Assembly (NCBI GenBank): GCA_018296165.2
Contig: JACKQL020000105.1
Location: 1-64,000 of the forward strand
Source of the DNA: Termitomyces sp. T153
Lineage: Eukaryota; Basidiomycota; Agaricomycetes; Agaricales; Lyophyllaceae
Direction: 5' to 3'
DNA length: 64,000 nucleotides
Positions 11,487 through 21,864 of this stretch are shown in pieces. The notes beneath the pieces are model-generated. The model saw nothing but the letters and a program-made list of their open reading frames with translations. It was not told the origin of the DNA and did no database searches. Numbering within the stretch: the stretch's first letter is position 1; every line of letters starts with the position of its first letter. The position numbers and the translations under genes were made by a program.

Positions 11487-14257
11487 ATGCCTGTGTACCA
11501 CCAAGGACTCCGCCGCGTGAACCATAGCTTGCGCCAGTTCGTCGAGCACGGTACCGACCTATGGGAGGATCATCCCAACAACCCTGAACCCTTTGTCAAT
11601 TTCGCACTCACTGGCACGTTTTCACAGGAAGGAACGACTTTACAAGCATTCGTTGATCCCATCCAGAACATCGTCCCCCCCCAATACGACCTATCCATCT
11701 CCCGTGATTACGACTCTGTCTTGGGCATCGCATCTGATCTCCTCGTTGAAGACAATATCAGCGTTTTCACCGTCCCTCATCCCACCTATGCTCTCAAATC
11801 AGGAGTGCATATCACTTACCCTGTCTCCTTTGGCGACGTAAGCATTGGCTTCTTCAACTTTCCTATCTACCAGCCTCACATTCAGCCTTCCACTTCCAGA
11901 TCGAACGAGATGTGGACTTGCACAGGATTCCGAACTTTGAATGGGGCAAGTTTGGCCCTCGTCACCACCTCCACATCTTCTTCCCAGGTCTCTGGGCTCC
12001 ACAGCGCTGCAAGTCCCGTGGCTCGTATGAGACGCATGAGCGCGAGCGTGCAATTTGGTACAACCATGGGCTTCGCCCCGCCATGATCGCTCTCCTAGGA
12101 GAAAACTTAGCTCAAGATTGGCCGGCATCATACCAGACGGAAGAGATTAGAGCCCGCCGAGCTCGCGGAGGGTATTCGTGGTCCACAAAAATAATTCCTC
12201 AGGACATTGTACCGTTCCTTGCAGACCGTATCCGTATGCAGCTCAGGTCAACGAATGACCTTGCTCAGGAGGACAAAGACTGGGCCACGAACTTTTTCGT
12301 TTTGCATACTATTCGTGGAACGAAGGGCATGACCTGGCACCTGCCGCTCCACCAAACAGCCGAAGTGGCCTTTCGTCAATTTCTGCATGACTCTCGCCTG
12401 AGTCTCGAGGTATTGACTGCTGGTGATTGGTATGTCGACGTTGGCGTCGAAATTAGCAGCAACGAAGGCGCCTGCCTCCAATGGCTCACAGCTACTCACA
12501 ACGTCGTTGTCCAGCAGGCTCTTCTGATTGACGACGCTACCGCGGCAAGAATCACTGACCTTGGGTCCTCAAAGTACAGTCGGGATTACTCGAGCCACCT
12601 GACAGCTATCAGTGGCTTTCGTATCGCTCCAGGGGTCTTAGGCGGAGGTGCATTCTCGGCGCGCTACATACAGGCCTATACGACCGACAAATCCATTGTT
12701 TACAACAACGACGATGGTCACCATGCAAAATTCCTGACCACTCGTGAAGCCATGGCCTTGGAGCAGCCTACGCCGACGATATCTGGCCTCCACACGATAT
12801 ATGATCGAGCCATGACGTTCAACGGCTCAAACGCCCGCCTTGAAGTGCGAGTCCCTTTTTTCTGGGCGACTCGTGCGTTAACTGCATTCGATCCGGACAT
12901 CTTGAGGCGCTGCCTCTGCATCTTTACTAGGAGGGAGTGGTGGTGCGTAGGTTCATTTCGAGAATCCTTGCTGCCTGACCTCCGTTGCCACAGGTCCTTC
13001 CGAATCATTCGACTGCAGGCAGCGAGCTCGGTGATTTCGTGGCAGGTGGCTGGGCCACCCCAACTCCGCGTCCATGACCAGGCATTGACGTTGACAGCTG
13101 CGTGCGTATGGCTAATCAACGGTCTCCATGCTCGACCTGAAGATGGACCAGCTGCGAAGAAGCTCATGGACGCAGCTCTCCCCCTCAGCGAAGCAGACGA
13201 AGTTGCCCGAGATGACCTTGCCTACCGACGATCCCTGCCACAAAGGAGGGTCATCAGCCGCTCTGACAGGGAGGAGGGGGATGAAGATGAGGAGGAAGTA
13301 CCCGACGAAGAGGAGGAAGAGGAGGAGGAGGAGGGCAATGCGCGGCACCTTATCGCGCACAACGCCAATGGGTGTGTCTTCTTTCGCCGGATCAAGTTTA
13401 CCGACGCCCCACGCTTTAGAGCTGGTGGACCCACGATGCCCAATGAAGCGTTTCGATTCTGGTTCCGTATGACAATCGAGGAAATTGAGGCCAAGTACGT
13501 TAAAACGGGCATCGTCGACAAGCAAGTGATTGCCCGAATTCGCTCTACTTTGTGCAAGCGCCCATTACCCCGCGTCGTCAATTGGTCTGACGAACCTCTC
13601 CCGGACATGTTCAATATTGGCGCTCCAGGCCAAAAATTGCCGCCTCCGGCCTATGATGACGGCTCCGACATCGACGATGCAGGTACTCCGCCACCACAGT
13701 TGACAGTCAACGCCTTTGCATCCGAACTCTTTCGTAACTTCGTTGCAAACGTCAAATCGAAGTCACCAAACCCTCGCGGAAATACGAAAGCTTCCTACCT
13801 CAAGATCAACAACGTCGAACGCCTCAGCTCCGACGAGGCCATCTTCAAAAACCTCGCGCTGTCTGATACCTTTCGACACGTTGCTTACAAACATGCCACG
13901 AAGGACGAATGGAAACGAGCTTTTGAATGGCTCTTTCCCAAGCGCGGTTATGAGACCTCCTCCGCCGTTCAAAACTATCCAGCCTGTCCGTATTTCCAGC
14001 AGTGGTTGAAATTTGTCAACAGCGATGAGAACAGCGAACAGCTCGTAAATGAGACGCGAATGGCTATTTGGACGCGTCTGAAAACGTGGAGTTGGATACC
14101 CGATGCTCGGCAGGACAAGATGTGGCCGACAGGGGCCGCGCCGGGGTTCCATCGTTTGCCCGCTTTGAGCAAGCCCAATGGTGCGCCACTTCCGGCGCCC
14201 CGTATCTTGCTGAGGGGCGCAAAGGCTCGCGTTTCATTTGTCGAGGACGAGGAGTAG
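11487..14257 (+). CDS. Unknown 902-residue protein with an acidic tract
   Basis: Two exons are supported: 11487-11837 and 11900-14257. The 62-nt intron has GTAAGC and CCAG borders and joins VSFGD to IERDVDLHR in phase 0. I chose the ATG at 11487 (MPVYHQGLRR) because no upstream ATG in this frame precedes it. I recognise no catalytic domain. The N-terminal half is aromatic and globular (HHLHIFFPGLW, then WHLPLHQTAEVAF). A run of Asp/Glu (around 13267-13335) of about 20 residues divides the protein. The C-terminal part is basic and polar with RAKARVSFVEDEE near the end (approximate). It sits directly downstream of the tandem module array and upstream of the dioxygenase gene on the same strand. 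It could be a DNA-binding or transposition factor of the putative element, but nothing in the sequence proves that. Confidence 0.65.
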
Positions 14258-14454
14258 ACCAGCGAGCCTGGCTTTTCTTTCCGTACATTGACCTACCTCT
14301 ACGACTTCCGTCTCAATACACTTTTACTCCCCAAGATAAAATAAGATATGAGATTCTCGATAAGATATTTGTCTTCACATCACGTGAGCGTGATGTTGAT
14401 GCGTGAAAAAAAACCTTCGCATGGCACCCTTCCTCTCACTGGAGCTGCATGGAA

Positions 14455-14797
14455 GGTGAGTTTTTCTCATGTCTCGGGTCCACAGCACGGCGCCTGGATA
14501 CTCGAGCCCGGGAATACAGCGCTGAGTGCATTGCGACGCGAGGCTACGCATGATCACAACGCGTTTACTGACTCCTGAAATATCAGCACCAGGCGTGAAA
14601 GGCTTTGACTGCTTCCGCCAAGCAACGGAGGGTGAGTTTTTTTTATTCCTCGCGCCCACAGCACAACGCCTGGATACTCGAGCCCGGGAATACAGCGCTG
14701 AGTGCATTGCGACGCGAGGCTACGCATGATCACGGCGCGTTTACTGACTCCTGAAATACAAGCACCAGGCCTGCAAGACTTTGATTACTTCCGCCAA
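14455..14797 (+). repeat. Tandem duplication of a leader-plus-exon unit (~175 bp, two copies)
   Basis: Two adjacent copies each contain a CCACAGCAC box, the segment around CTGGATACTCGAGCCCGGGA, and then an ATG that opens a similar short peptide. The first copy starts MITTRLLTPEIS and the second MITARLLTPEIQ. Both are followed by a GTRAG donor-like site. The second is in frame and spliced as the first exon of the dioxygenase gene; the first looks like a redundant copy of that exon. Confidence 0.75.
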
Positions 14798-16373
14798 GTA
14801 AGGTTCGCTGCTTCTCTTTCGGCCCCCTTCCTCAATACACCTATGTAGACACGGTCACGAAAAGTTTATTCCCCCTGGGCCGGCACGCCAATCGTCGCCT
14901 CACCCAGCTTCGACTTAGAAAGCGCCCTCTCCATTAGCCTTGCCAAGTCAACTGACGCGTTTTGGAAGCCATCGTCCCCCCTCGCGGACTCTCCCCTCAC
15001 GTCTCCTGCCCCATCTGAGCCCGGCAGCCCTCACCCTTCTCGGGCCCCGTCACCAGTCTCTGCTCAGGCTGCATCTAGATCCGCGCCCTCCGTAGACGTT
15101 CAGACGCTCAACAAAGGCTCGGGTGCATCCAAGAGCCACCATAAACGACAGAGCAGAGAGAATCGCCGAAAGAAACGTGAGCAGGCCAAAGTCGACAGCG
15201 GCCACAACTTTTACCAGAGCCGCCCCGCTGTGCGCGAGAAGTACTTCAACAAGTATGGCCGCCGGGGGATCGAGGTCGACTTTGACCTCATGAATGCCCC
15301 AGCTGCCGCGTCGGGATTCACTGGCGTTCGACAAGCCTTTAGTAAGAAGGCCTATACCCTAGAAGAGATTGTCAGAAAAACCAATTTCCGCGTGTGCGAA
15401 TGGGATGGAAGGCAGGTATTTTTTTTTACTCTAAGTTGCCACCCACAACTAACGCTGAAGCCTCTAGCACTCCAACGCCTGTCGTTGATGCCAAGGGGCG
15501 CATCGTGGCTCATCTTGGCGGCCATCCCGATGCAGAGGACTGGCCTCAAGCTCACCAGGCTGCGGCGCAGCTGCTCGAAGAGAACCGTATGCTGCTAGCT
15601 TTCCCACGGAAATCTAAGCATCACCGACGGGGTAATTTTTTTGCGGTACCTTTCGGCGTCTCCCATGGCGGTGGCCGCAAGAGGCCTACCGTTCGCCGCC
15701 AAACCCCTGAAGCCACGTCTGTGCTAGCAAGGTTGAATGCGAGCACCCCATTCAAACGGATTGCGCACTTCGCATCATGTAAGCAGCGGCCTCCCTCACT
15801 CACAGAAACCGCTTACCCCTTGATTTAGCAGTCTTCGCTACCTGGGCCCCCCGTCTGTACGACTATTACGTTGACCGCCTGGGCGCTACCTTCGAACACG
15901 GCAAGGATCTCAAGCGCATCTTTGTGGGCAGCATCTTTCCCTCCGCAACGTACAACTTTGGGCCGTCAACAGCGTGCTTCCTGCATACCGACGCAGCGAA
16001 CCTCCCATTCGGTTGGTGCTCTATCACCGCACTTGGACGGTTTGATTCAAAGAAGGGTGGACACATCGTCCTCTGGGACTTAGGGGTGATAATTGAGTTT
16101 CCGCCGGGCTCCACGATTTTCATTCCTTCGGCGGTGGTTGCCCACGCAAACACTAAGATTGGAAATGGCGAAACGCGATACTCATTCACACAATACGCTG
16201 CAGGTGGATTGTTTCGCTGGGCGGAACATAGGTTTATGAACAACAACGATTTTTTCGCTAACCTGACGAAAGAAGAGGCACAAGAAGAAGCCGAAAGAGA
16301 ACAGAAGCGGTGGAGCGGTGGGATTGACCTTTTTTCGACGCTTGCCGACATCTCTACCAAGCCTGTAACGTAG
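14726..16373 (+). CDS. TET/JBP-like 2-oxoglutarate/Fe(II) dioxygenase
   Basis: The proposed exons are 14726-14797, 14849-15411, 15468-15778 and 15829-16373, giving 496 residues. The N-terminal third is Ser/Pro-rich followed by a basic stretch (HHKRQSRENRRKKREQ) that could bind DNA or direct nuclear import. The C-terminal domain has ATYNFGPSTACFLHTD, GWCSITALGRFD, GGHIVLWDL, IEFPPGSTIFIPSA and ETRYSFTQYAAGGLFRW, the pattern of the basidiomycete TET/JBP expansion. Iron ligands would be His368 and Asp370 (HTD, 15984-15992) and His421 (16143-16145); Arg432 (16176-16178) would bind 2-oxoglutarate. This set is complete, so activity on 5-methylcytosine or a related base is plausible but not shown. 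Keeping the frame through WDG into TPTPVVDAKGR requires a GC-AG intron (15412-15467); a GT donor there gives an early stop. Family assignment is firm, substrate is inferred. Confidence 0.8.
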
Positions 16374-16697
16374 TAACCCTGATAACGTTGCTTTTTTGGC
16401 GGTCAGTGAGATTACTTGGGGGCACAACATGGACACGTATGCATCCACGTGAGTTTTCGTGGCCAGACTCTGTCACCCGTCAATACAGCATGTTTGTTTT
16501 CCCCTTCTCGACGATCGTTGGCTGTACTAAAAGCGATCCGCAGAACTTTTGAGCAAACGTCAAGAACTTTGGTCGCAGCAATGTAATCAGATCCTTACCG
16601 GAGCTCTTGTGACGTTTTCTGACGTTTTCTAGACGCCTAGGCCCCCATACTATCTGCGATAAATAGCCCGACCCGCTGCCCGAACTCTCGAATTCAC
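16374..16697. other. Intergenic between dioxygenase and zinc-finger genes
   Basis: This presumably holds the dioxygenase 3' end and the next promoter. A short direct repeat of GACGTTTTCT occurs at about 16610-16630. No gene is seen. Confidence 0.4.
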
Positions 16698-17881
16698 ATG
16701 TCGTCTTCCCCCACGCCTGCTGCTTCCCCCCCTGCACCTGTTGCGTCCTCCCCTGCGTCTGCTGCATACTCGCGATCCTCGACGCCGGTGTACCCATTAT
16801 CAGCCCTTCGGCCCCTGGTTGCCAACGTATCTGAATGGGCCCGCCTTGAGCATGAGCAGCGCGCCGCCCGCAACATCACAACGTTCACTGCCTCCCCTGC
16901 TCCAGGGACTATGACGGTCGTTCCCTAGTAAGCTCACTTGCCCATCAGATGCGGCACTCTTGCTGAAACCAGCCGCTAGCCCAATTCATGCCAATGGCGA
17001 ACGCATTTTGCCTGGCACGCTGTGGAAGCTGCCGCAAACCTCCGAATTTGAAATACCTTGTTGCTTCCATGGCATCCCTGCTCGTACGTTCAGAGTTCGT
17101 AGCACTGGCCCTACCAATGGCCAGTTCGTCGCTCGCTGCAGCTATCGTGCTGCTCAGTGTTCATTTTATAGTACGTTCTCGACCGTTCCAAGCTTACCTT
17201 CCACTAATGATTTTTCAGCATCCTTCAGCCAACACTATGAGCAAGTTGATGGCTTGATAACGAGGGTCTATGCTCCAAGGACCCCTCCATCATGTACGTA
17301 TGCATTTCTTTTCTTCCCTTCTTTTCTTTTTTACCCATTTACTCCCCATTTCTTCTTCTTAGCACAGCGGAGCAGTGATTACAACGTCACTCCGGAAGAG
17401 ACGGATGAAGAAACTATGGAAGCCGGTATGTTTCAAGCAATTTTCCTTGTAACAGCTCTCAAAAATTATTCTAGCTATTGCGCGTGCCACCCAGAATGCA
17501 CAGGACATTCTGGATACCCCTGTGGTTCGCCGCCGTATGCGCTGGCTGCGCCCAGGGACCTCTGTTATGCTTACTGCGCATGACTCTCCCTCTACAGTCG
17601 CCAGCCCTTCTTCAGGCCGTCACCTTGCTCCATCTCGCGATCGCTCGGCTTCCCCTCATCGTCTAACATCGACGCTACCTCCCCGCACCCATGTACGCTC
17701 TTCTACTTCACCCCCGGTGCCAAACGATGTTATTGATGTCATTGCGGCATTTCACCGCCGCTCGCCAACCGGTGTACGCACAAGGGACTTTTGGCATGCT
17801 TTTCGGAAATGCCGTGGCTGCAATCGCCTCGTAGAACGAGCATTGTTCGAAATCCATTGCTGTGATCTGACTGACTTGTAG
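16698..17881 (+). CDS. GRF-like zinc-finger protein with C-terminal Cys/His cluster
   Basis: This is a multi-exon gene starting at ATG 16698. The first exon is Ser/Pro/Ala-rich (MSSSPTPAASPPAP). A second exon begins after the CAG at about 16945 and carries the core: Cys-Cys-Phe-His, then GIPARTFRVRSTGPTNGQF, then CSYRAAQCSFY. The Cys/His spacing and the central Gly-rich turn resemble GRF-type zinc fingers, which bind single-stranded DNA. Introns at about 17172-17219, 17294-17361 and 17427-17474 join exons in phase. The last exon ends with FRKCRGCNRLVERALFEIHCC, another possible metal site. The border of the first intron is unclear because the best donor leaves an intron that is too short. It lies just downstream of the dioxygenase on the same strand, so a joint role at DNA is reasonable inference. 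Confidence 0.6.
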
Positions 17882-18296
17882 CTGATGCCGAGTTTTAGCC
17901 ATATCATACATATATATACCAATTTCTTGCGTTCCGCGTCTCAATAATCTTGTTGCTATTGGTTTTGGTGATGCTGGTTTTCAGTCGCCATCGTATATAG
18001 ATACCAATTTGTTTCCGTCTACAATAGATTTTGCTGATGTTGAATTTGAGTCACATTGGATATATATCAAATATATACTGATTTCTTGCTGCCCGAGTCT
18101 GAATCATCTTGTTACAAATTAACACCTTCTGAATTATCTTATGACTTTTGGTTTTGCTGATGCTGATTTCTTACTCAATAAATAAATAGATAGATAGATA
18201 AAAATGGTATTCAACTGCTTTCGTAAGCATGTTGTATGTATTCATGTTGATCTAACATCTGATAATCGTGAGACTATCTTTCACGTGATAATGAAT
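17882..18296. other. AT-rich spacer with degenerate short repeats
   Basis: The phrase TTTTGCTGATG(C/T)TG recurs several times with drift, alternating with ATATATA tracts, and a short (AATA)/(GATA) run occurs near 18178-18200. No gene is seen. Confidence 0.5.
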
Positions 18297-19245
18297 CCAT
18301 GTGAACAGGACATTCAACGCTGCGAACTATATTCATCTTCCTTACGATCATAACAACTTGAGCGTAGGACTACGCTCAAGTTTTTCCTTGACCTCTAGTG
18401 CTCTTACGGCTGGGAACAGCCGTTAGGCACAACGTCTGCCTCCAGCCTTTTTATGCGAAAGAATTCTTAAGTCTATGCATCTGAGGCTGATCTTTGGTTT
18501 AACCAGGCTTCGCAAAAAAGAGCTTTCATTATCGAAGCGTGCCGTTGCTTACGCCACCGAAGTACAGCCTGTCTCTTCGATAATGAATCCTTTCAACGCT
18601 GCGAACTATATTCATCTTCCTTACGATCATAACAACTTGAGCGTAGTCCTACGCTCAAGTAGGACTACGCTCAAGTTTTTCCTTGACCTCTAGTGCTCTT
18701 ACGGCTGGGAACAGCCGTTAGGCACAACGTCTGCCTCCAGCCTTTTTTTGCGAAAGAATTCTTAAATCTATGCATCTGAGGCTGATCTTTGGGTTAGCCA
18801 GGCTTCGCAAAAAAGAGCTTTCATTATCGAAGCGTGCCGTTGCTTACGCCACCGAAGTACAGCCTGTCTCTTCGATAATGAATCCTTTCAACGCTGCGAA
18901 CTATATTCATCTTCCTTACGATCATAACAACTTGAGCGCAGTCCTACTTGAGCGTAGGACTACGCTCAAGTAGGACTGCGCTCAAGTTTTTCCTTGACCT
19001 CTAGTGCTCTTACGGCTGGGAACAGCCGTTAGGCACAACGTCTGCCTCCAGCCTTTTTTTGCGAAAGAATTCTTAAATCTATGCATCTGAGGCTGATCTT
19101 TGAGTTAGCCAGGCTTCGCAAAAAAGAGCTTTCATTATTGAAGCGTGCCGTTGCTTATGCCACCGAAATACAGCCTGTCTCTTCTCTCACTGAGGCTGTT
19201 TCGCTATCATAGTTCCTGTCTCACGTCTCTTGTACTTAGATCAAA
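18297..19245. repeat. Right hairpin-bearing repeat block (three tandem units)
   Basis: Three direct units of about 280-295 bp have hairpins starting at 18356, 18635 and 18929. Each unit shows CCTTGACCTCTAGTGCTCTT, GGCTGGGAACAGCC and TTCATTATCGAAGCGTGCCG. The block is an inverted, diverged copy of 2695-3545. Its outer part (19178-19245) matches the middle of the left block, including TCTCTCAC-GAGGC-GTTTCGCTAT. It lies downstream of the zinc-finger gene. Confidence 0.85.
18929..18988. repeat. 60-bp near-perfect palindrome
   Basis: Two 29-nt arms starting AACTTGAGCGCAGTCC are exact reverse complements around a 2-nt centre (18958-18959). It can extrude as a cruciform or a long hairpin. Shorter relatives at 18635-18676 (17-nt arms, 8-nt loop) and 18356-18381 (12-nt arms, 2-nt loop) show the same sequence at earlier stages of growth. 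Confidence 0.9.
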
Positions 19246-19721
19246 CATCCCTCTCTGACGCTAGCGCTAAGTGCAACTGGAACCCATGTGAACAGGGCAT
19301 TCAATTCGGCTGAACTTTGTACTCGAACTTGCAAGTCCTCGAAATACAGCCCTCCACAGCCCGCTTATCTGGCGCTTGCTTTGGCCACCTTTCTGCCTTC
19401 TGATGCAACTGGTTGGCCTTGACAAATCTTCTGGCATAACTGCTCCTAGCTGTGTATATGATCATCGGACTAGTGTCTATTTCGAACTTCCCATTCTTCT
19501 TCAATATCGATTTTCTTGGGTCTGTCGAATAGCGACTTGGAAAGGTCTAAGATAGTGCATTGGTAACATCAGCTCTAAACTAGCGGTACGCTTTGACTCG
19601 TTGGTTGGTTTGTGCGTCACCACATAATGTAAGTGGTCTCTCGTTGTCCCATCTCCAAACACCCTGTGATACGTTTACTCTTGTTGTTTGACATTCAAAC
19701 ACACTCCAACGTATCACTTAT
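19246..19721. other. Intergenic, no feature seen
   Basis: This is a spacer between the right repeat block and the small gene at 19722. No supported reading frame or repeat. Confidence 0.4.
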
Positions 19722-20327
19722 ATGATGGTATTTCCGCGCGTCGTTATTCGTTGCTGGCGTCCGCGCACGTCTATCACCTCTGTGGGCGGCAGAACTATGC
19801 GGAGCTTGGCAGAAATGGGCATTAAAACAGTAACAAAACGATATTTCGACGTTTTATGCCGAGCCAACGTCGTTAACATGGTCTTCTGGTACGTACCTCT
19901 TTTTTCGCTTGAAATAATGTAGAACCATGGTGTAAACGTTTAATTAACTTGTATTCCGCAGCTCGTACACTCATTTTGATCGAAACGCCCGCCATCTCAC
20001 GTTGAAGGGATACGACAAGGCCAACCGTCTAGTCGCAGCGTTCCACGCCCACTCCAACGACGCGCAGCGACATTTGGACGAGGCCTTTACATACAGCTAC
20101 TCAGGAAGGCCATACAAATGGACAGCCGGCCATATCGAAGTCCTGCACGCGGTGCCAAAAAAGGTGACGAAAAATCATGTATTCAACAAAAGTTCGAAAG
20201 AGATGGTGAGTCTGCCGTTCTACGCTTTTAATTTTTTGTCCTATGCACTTTTCCTGCGGCCCATCGTTCACTACCGACGGTTCGTCATAGTGTGCTGTAG
20301 CCACTGGTCAACGCAACGCATCAGTAG
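19722..20327 (+). CDS. Small unknown protein, three exons, 145 residues
   Basis: The exons 19722-19888, 19962-20205 and 20301-20327 join with GTACGT/GCAG and GTGAGT/GTAG borders and total 438 nt, a whole number of codons. The predicted peptide begins MMVFPRVVIRCWRPRT, crosses the first junction at VFCSYTHFDRNAR and ends at KEMPLVNATHQ. It is basic and rich in His and Arg, with a HFDRNARHLTLKGYDKANRL segment that looks helical. I recognise no family. It lies just outside the right inverted repeat block. It could be a real small gene or the remnant of a longer one. Confidence 0.45.
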
Positions 20328-21472
20328 GTCGAGTATCTTTCTTCGGTCAGGCATAGGTAAGTCTTTTTTGAATATCAAAGGTAACCAGATTTCGATCCAT
20401 TTTTAGTCTACTATACACTTTGTACATGATAAAAACAATGTATTACTATCCGACGTACAAAATATAGCGAAAAAACGAAAAACACCCAGATCGCTCACTT
20501 GTCAACGTCAAACCCATTCCTCCTGCCGGCCACGATGCGAAGAGGAAGGAGATGAGAGCTTCAATAAACCCATCGTCTTCAGTCTTCATAGGAATCTAGC
20601 TTTCCCGAACTAAAACGTCGAGCATCGTCGAGCATCACAACAGACGTGTCTTCGTACTTAACGATGGCAGGTAGAAAAGAAAAACGCGAGACATGTTGGT
20701 AAAGGTGACGAGAGACTGTAAGAATGTATCAGTAACGTAGCAAACGAGTCGCTACAGTGTACTTACCGAAACTGAATTTTGTACATGGGCGAATAACTTA
20801 AACTCGAAGTTCGCGGAAAGACGTTGGCAATGTGGCAGCTGGCGAGCATGGAAGGATTGCTGCTGCACGCATAAAAGAGGTTTATAATACTGATAGAAAG
20901 CAGTATGATGACGTTATATACCTCGGAAGTGAGTAATGGTGCCCGCCCAATCCCACGAACTCGACGTTCACAAGCCCGGGTGATGGCGTGGCATGTCGTG
21001 AGTGTCCCACACGCTAAGAGGTTATACTTGGGGTAACCTAAGCCCTCCCAGCTGACGGGCGGTTGTTGGCGAGCCGGGCGAGCTGTGCCGGGAAGAACGT
21101 GATGAAATGTTGCTTCGTCGGCGAGCGGATGGATTGGCTGGGGCGTGGAGGGTTTTTGGCCCACGGCTTGGCGGCAGCAACGACGGAAACAAAAATTCAG
21201 AGTTGGAGCACCTGGGTGACGTCGACGAGGGACTGAGAAACCCATGTATTGGTTAAGGTAGCAAGGACTGCATACATTGTACGTACTGTAGTTATATTTT
21301 TTTGGCCAGCTTTGCAAGTCCTACGAAATTGGAGCTTGAGGTAACAGCACCAACGTAGTGGGATCGCGAGGTGAAGAGGACTAAAAGGATAAAACGATGG
21401 TTCAGTAATGACTCGAGGTAGTAGAACTAGTGACATGTACCTGGGCGGAAGTAAACAACGATGGACACCCAA
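20328..21472. other. Intergenic; possible diverged copy of the 196-bp unit
   Basis: No supported gene. The stretch around 20935-21020 resembles the 196-bp unit at 21473 (CCCACGAACTCGACGTTCAC and a GGTGATGGCGTGGCATG-like phrase), so it may be an old copy. Confidence 0.35.
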
Positions 21473-21864
21473 GCCGGCGAACTTGACGCTCAAGGGTTCG
21501 GGTGCTGACACGGCATGGTGAGAGGTCTCTTGAGGATGGGTTGGCATTGATGGATGCGCAATGTGAGTCGAAGGGCAGGGGATACGATGCTAGGTGGTGC
21601 TGATGTCGCGGTGATGACGTGATGACGGGTTGACGGTGCGATCGTTGGCCTTGCAGAGGGTGATGAAAGCCGGCGAACTTGACGCTCAAGGGTTCGGGTG
21701 CTGACACGGCATGGTGAGAGGTCTCTTGAGGATGGGTTGGCATTAATGGATGCGCAATGTGAGTCGAAGGGCAAGGGATACGATGCTAGGTGGTGCTGAT
21801 GTCGCGGTGATGACGTGATGACGGGTTGATGGTGCGATCGTTGGCCTTGCAGAGGGTGATGACG
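21473..21864. repeat. Tandem duplication, 2 x 196 bp
   Basis: Two copies starting GCCGGCGAACTTGACGCTCA at 21473 and 21669 differ at only a few positions (for example GTTGACGG versus GTTGATGG), so the duplication is recent. The period of 196 is not a multiple of three, and reading frames across it on the minus strand are probably artefacts. Confidence 0.9.

Larger units (their letters stand above)
2695..19245. mobile_element. Candidate 16.5-kb element bounded by inverted repeat blocks
   Basis: The two blocks at 2695-3545 and 18297-19245 are diverged copies of one another in inverted orientation. They enclose an SNF2-family ATPase gene, a tandem repeat array, a 902-residue unknown gene, a TET/JBP-like dioxygenase gene and a GRF-like zinc-finger gene. 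Fungal TET/JBP genes are known to be expanded in basidiomycetes and often linked to KDZ transposons, but no KDZ-type transposase motifs were seen here, and no target-site duplication could be established. It may equally be a subtelomeric segment flanked by dispersed satellites. The inverted repeats are observed; mobility is inference. Confidence 0.3.

Noticed and set aside
13222..13614. Minus-strand Ser-rich frame opposite the acidic tract of the 902-residue gene
   Set aside because: It is the complement of GAG/GAA runs and has no independent support.
2695..19245. KDZ transposon carrying the TET/JBP-like gene
   Set aside because: None of the KDZ transposase landmarks I know appears in any frame. 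The link is kept only as general background for TET/JBP genes.
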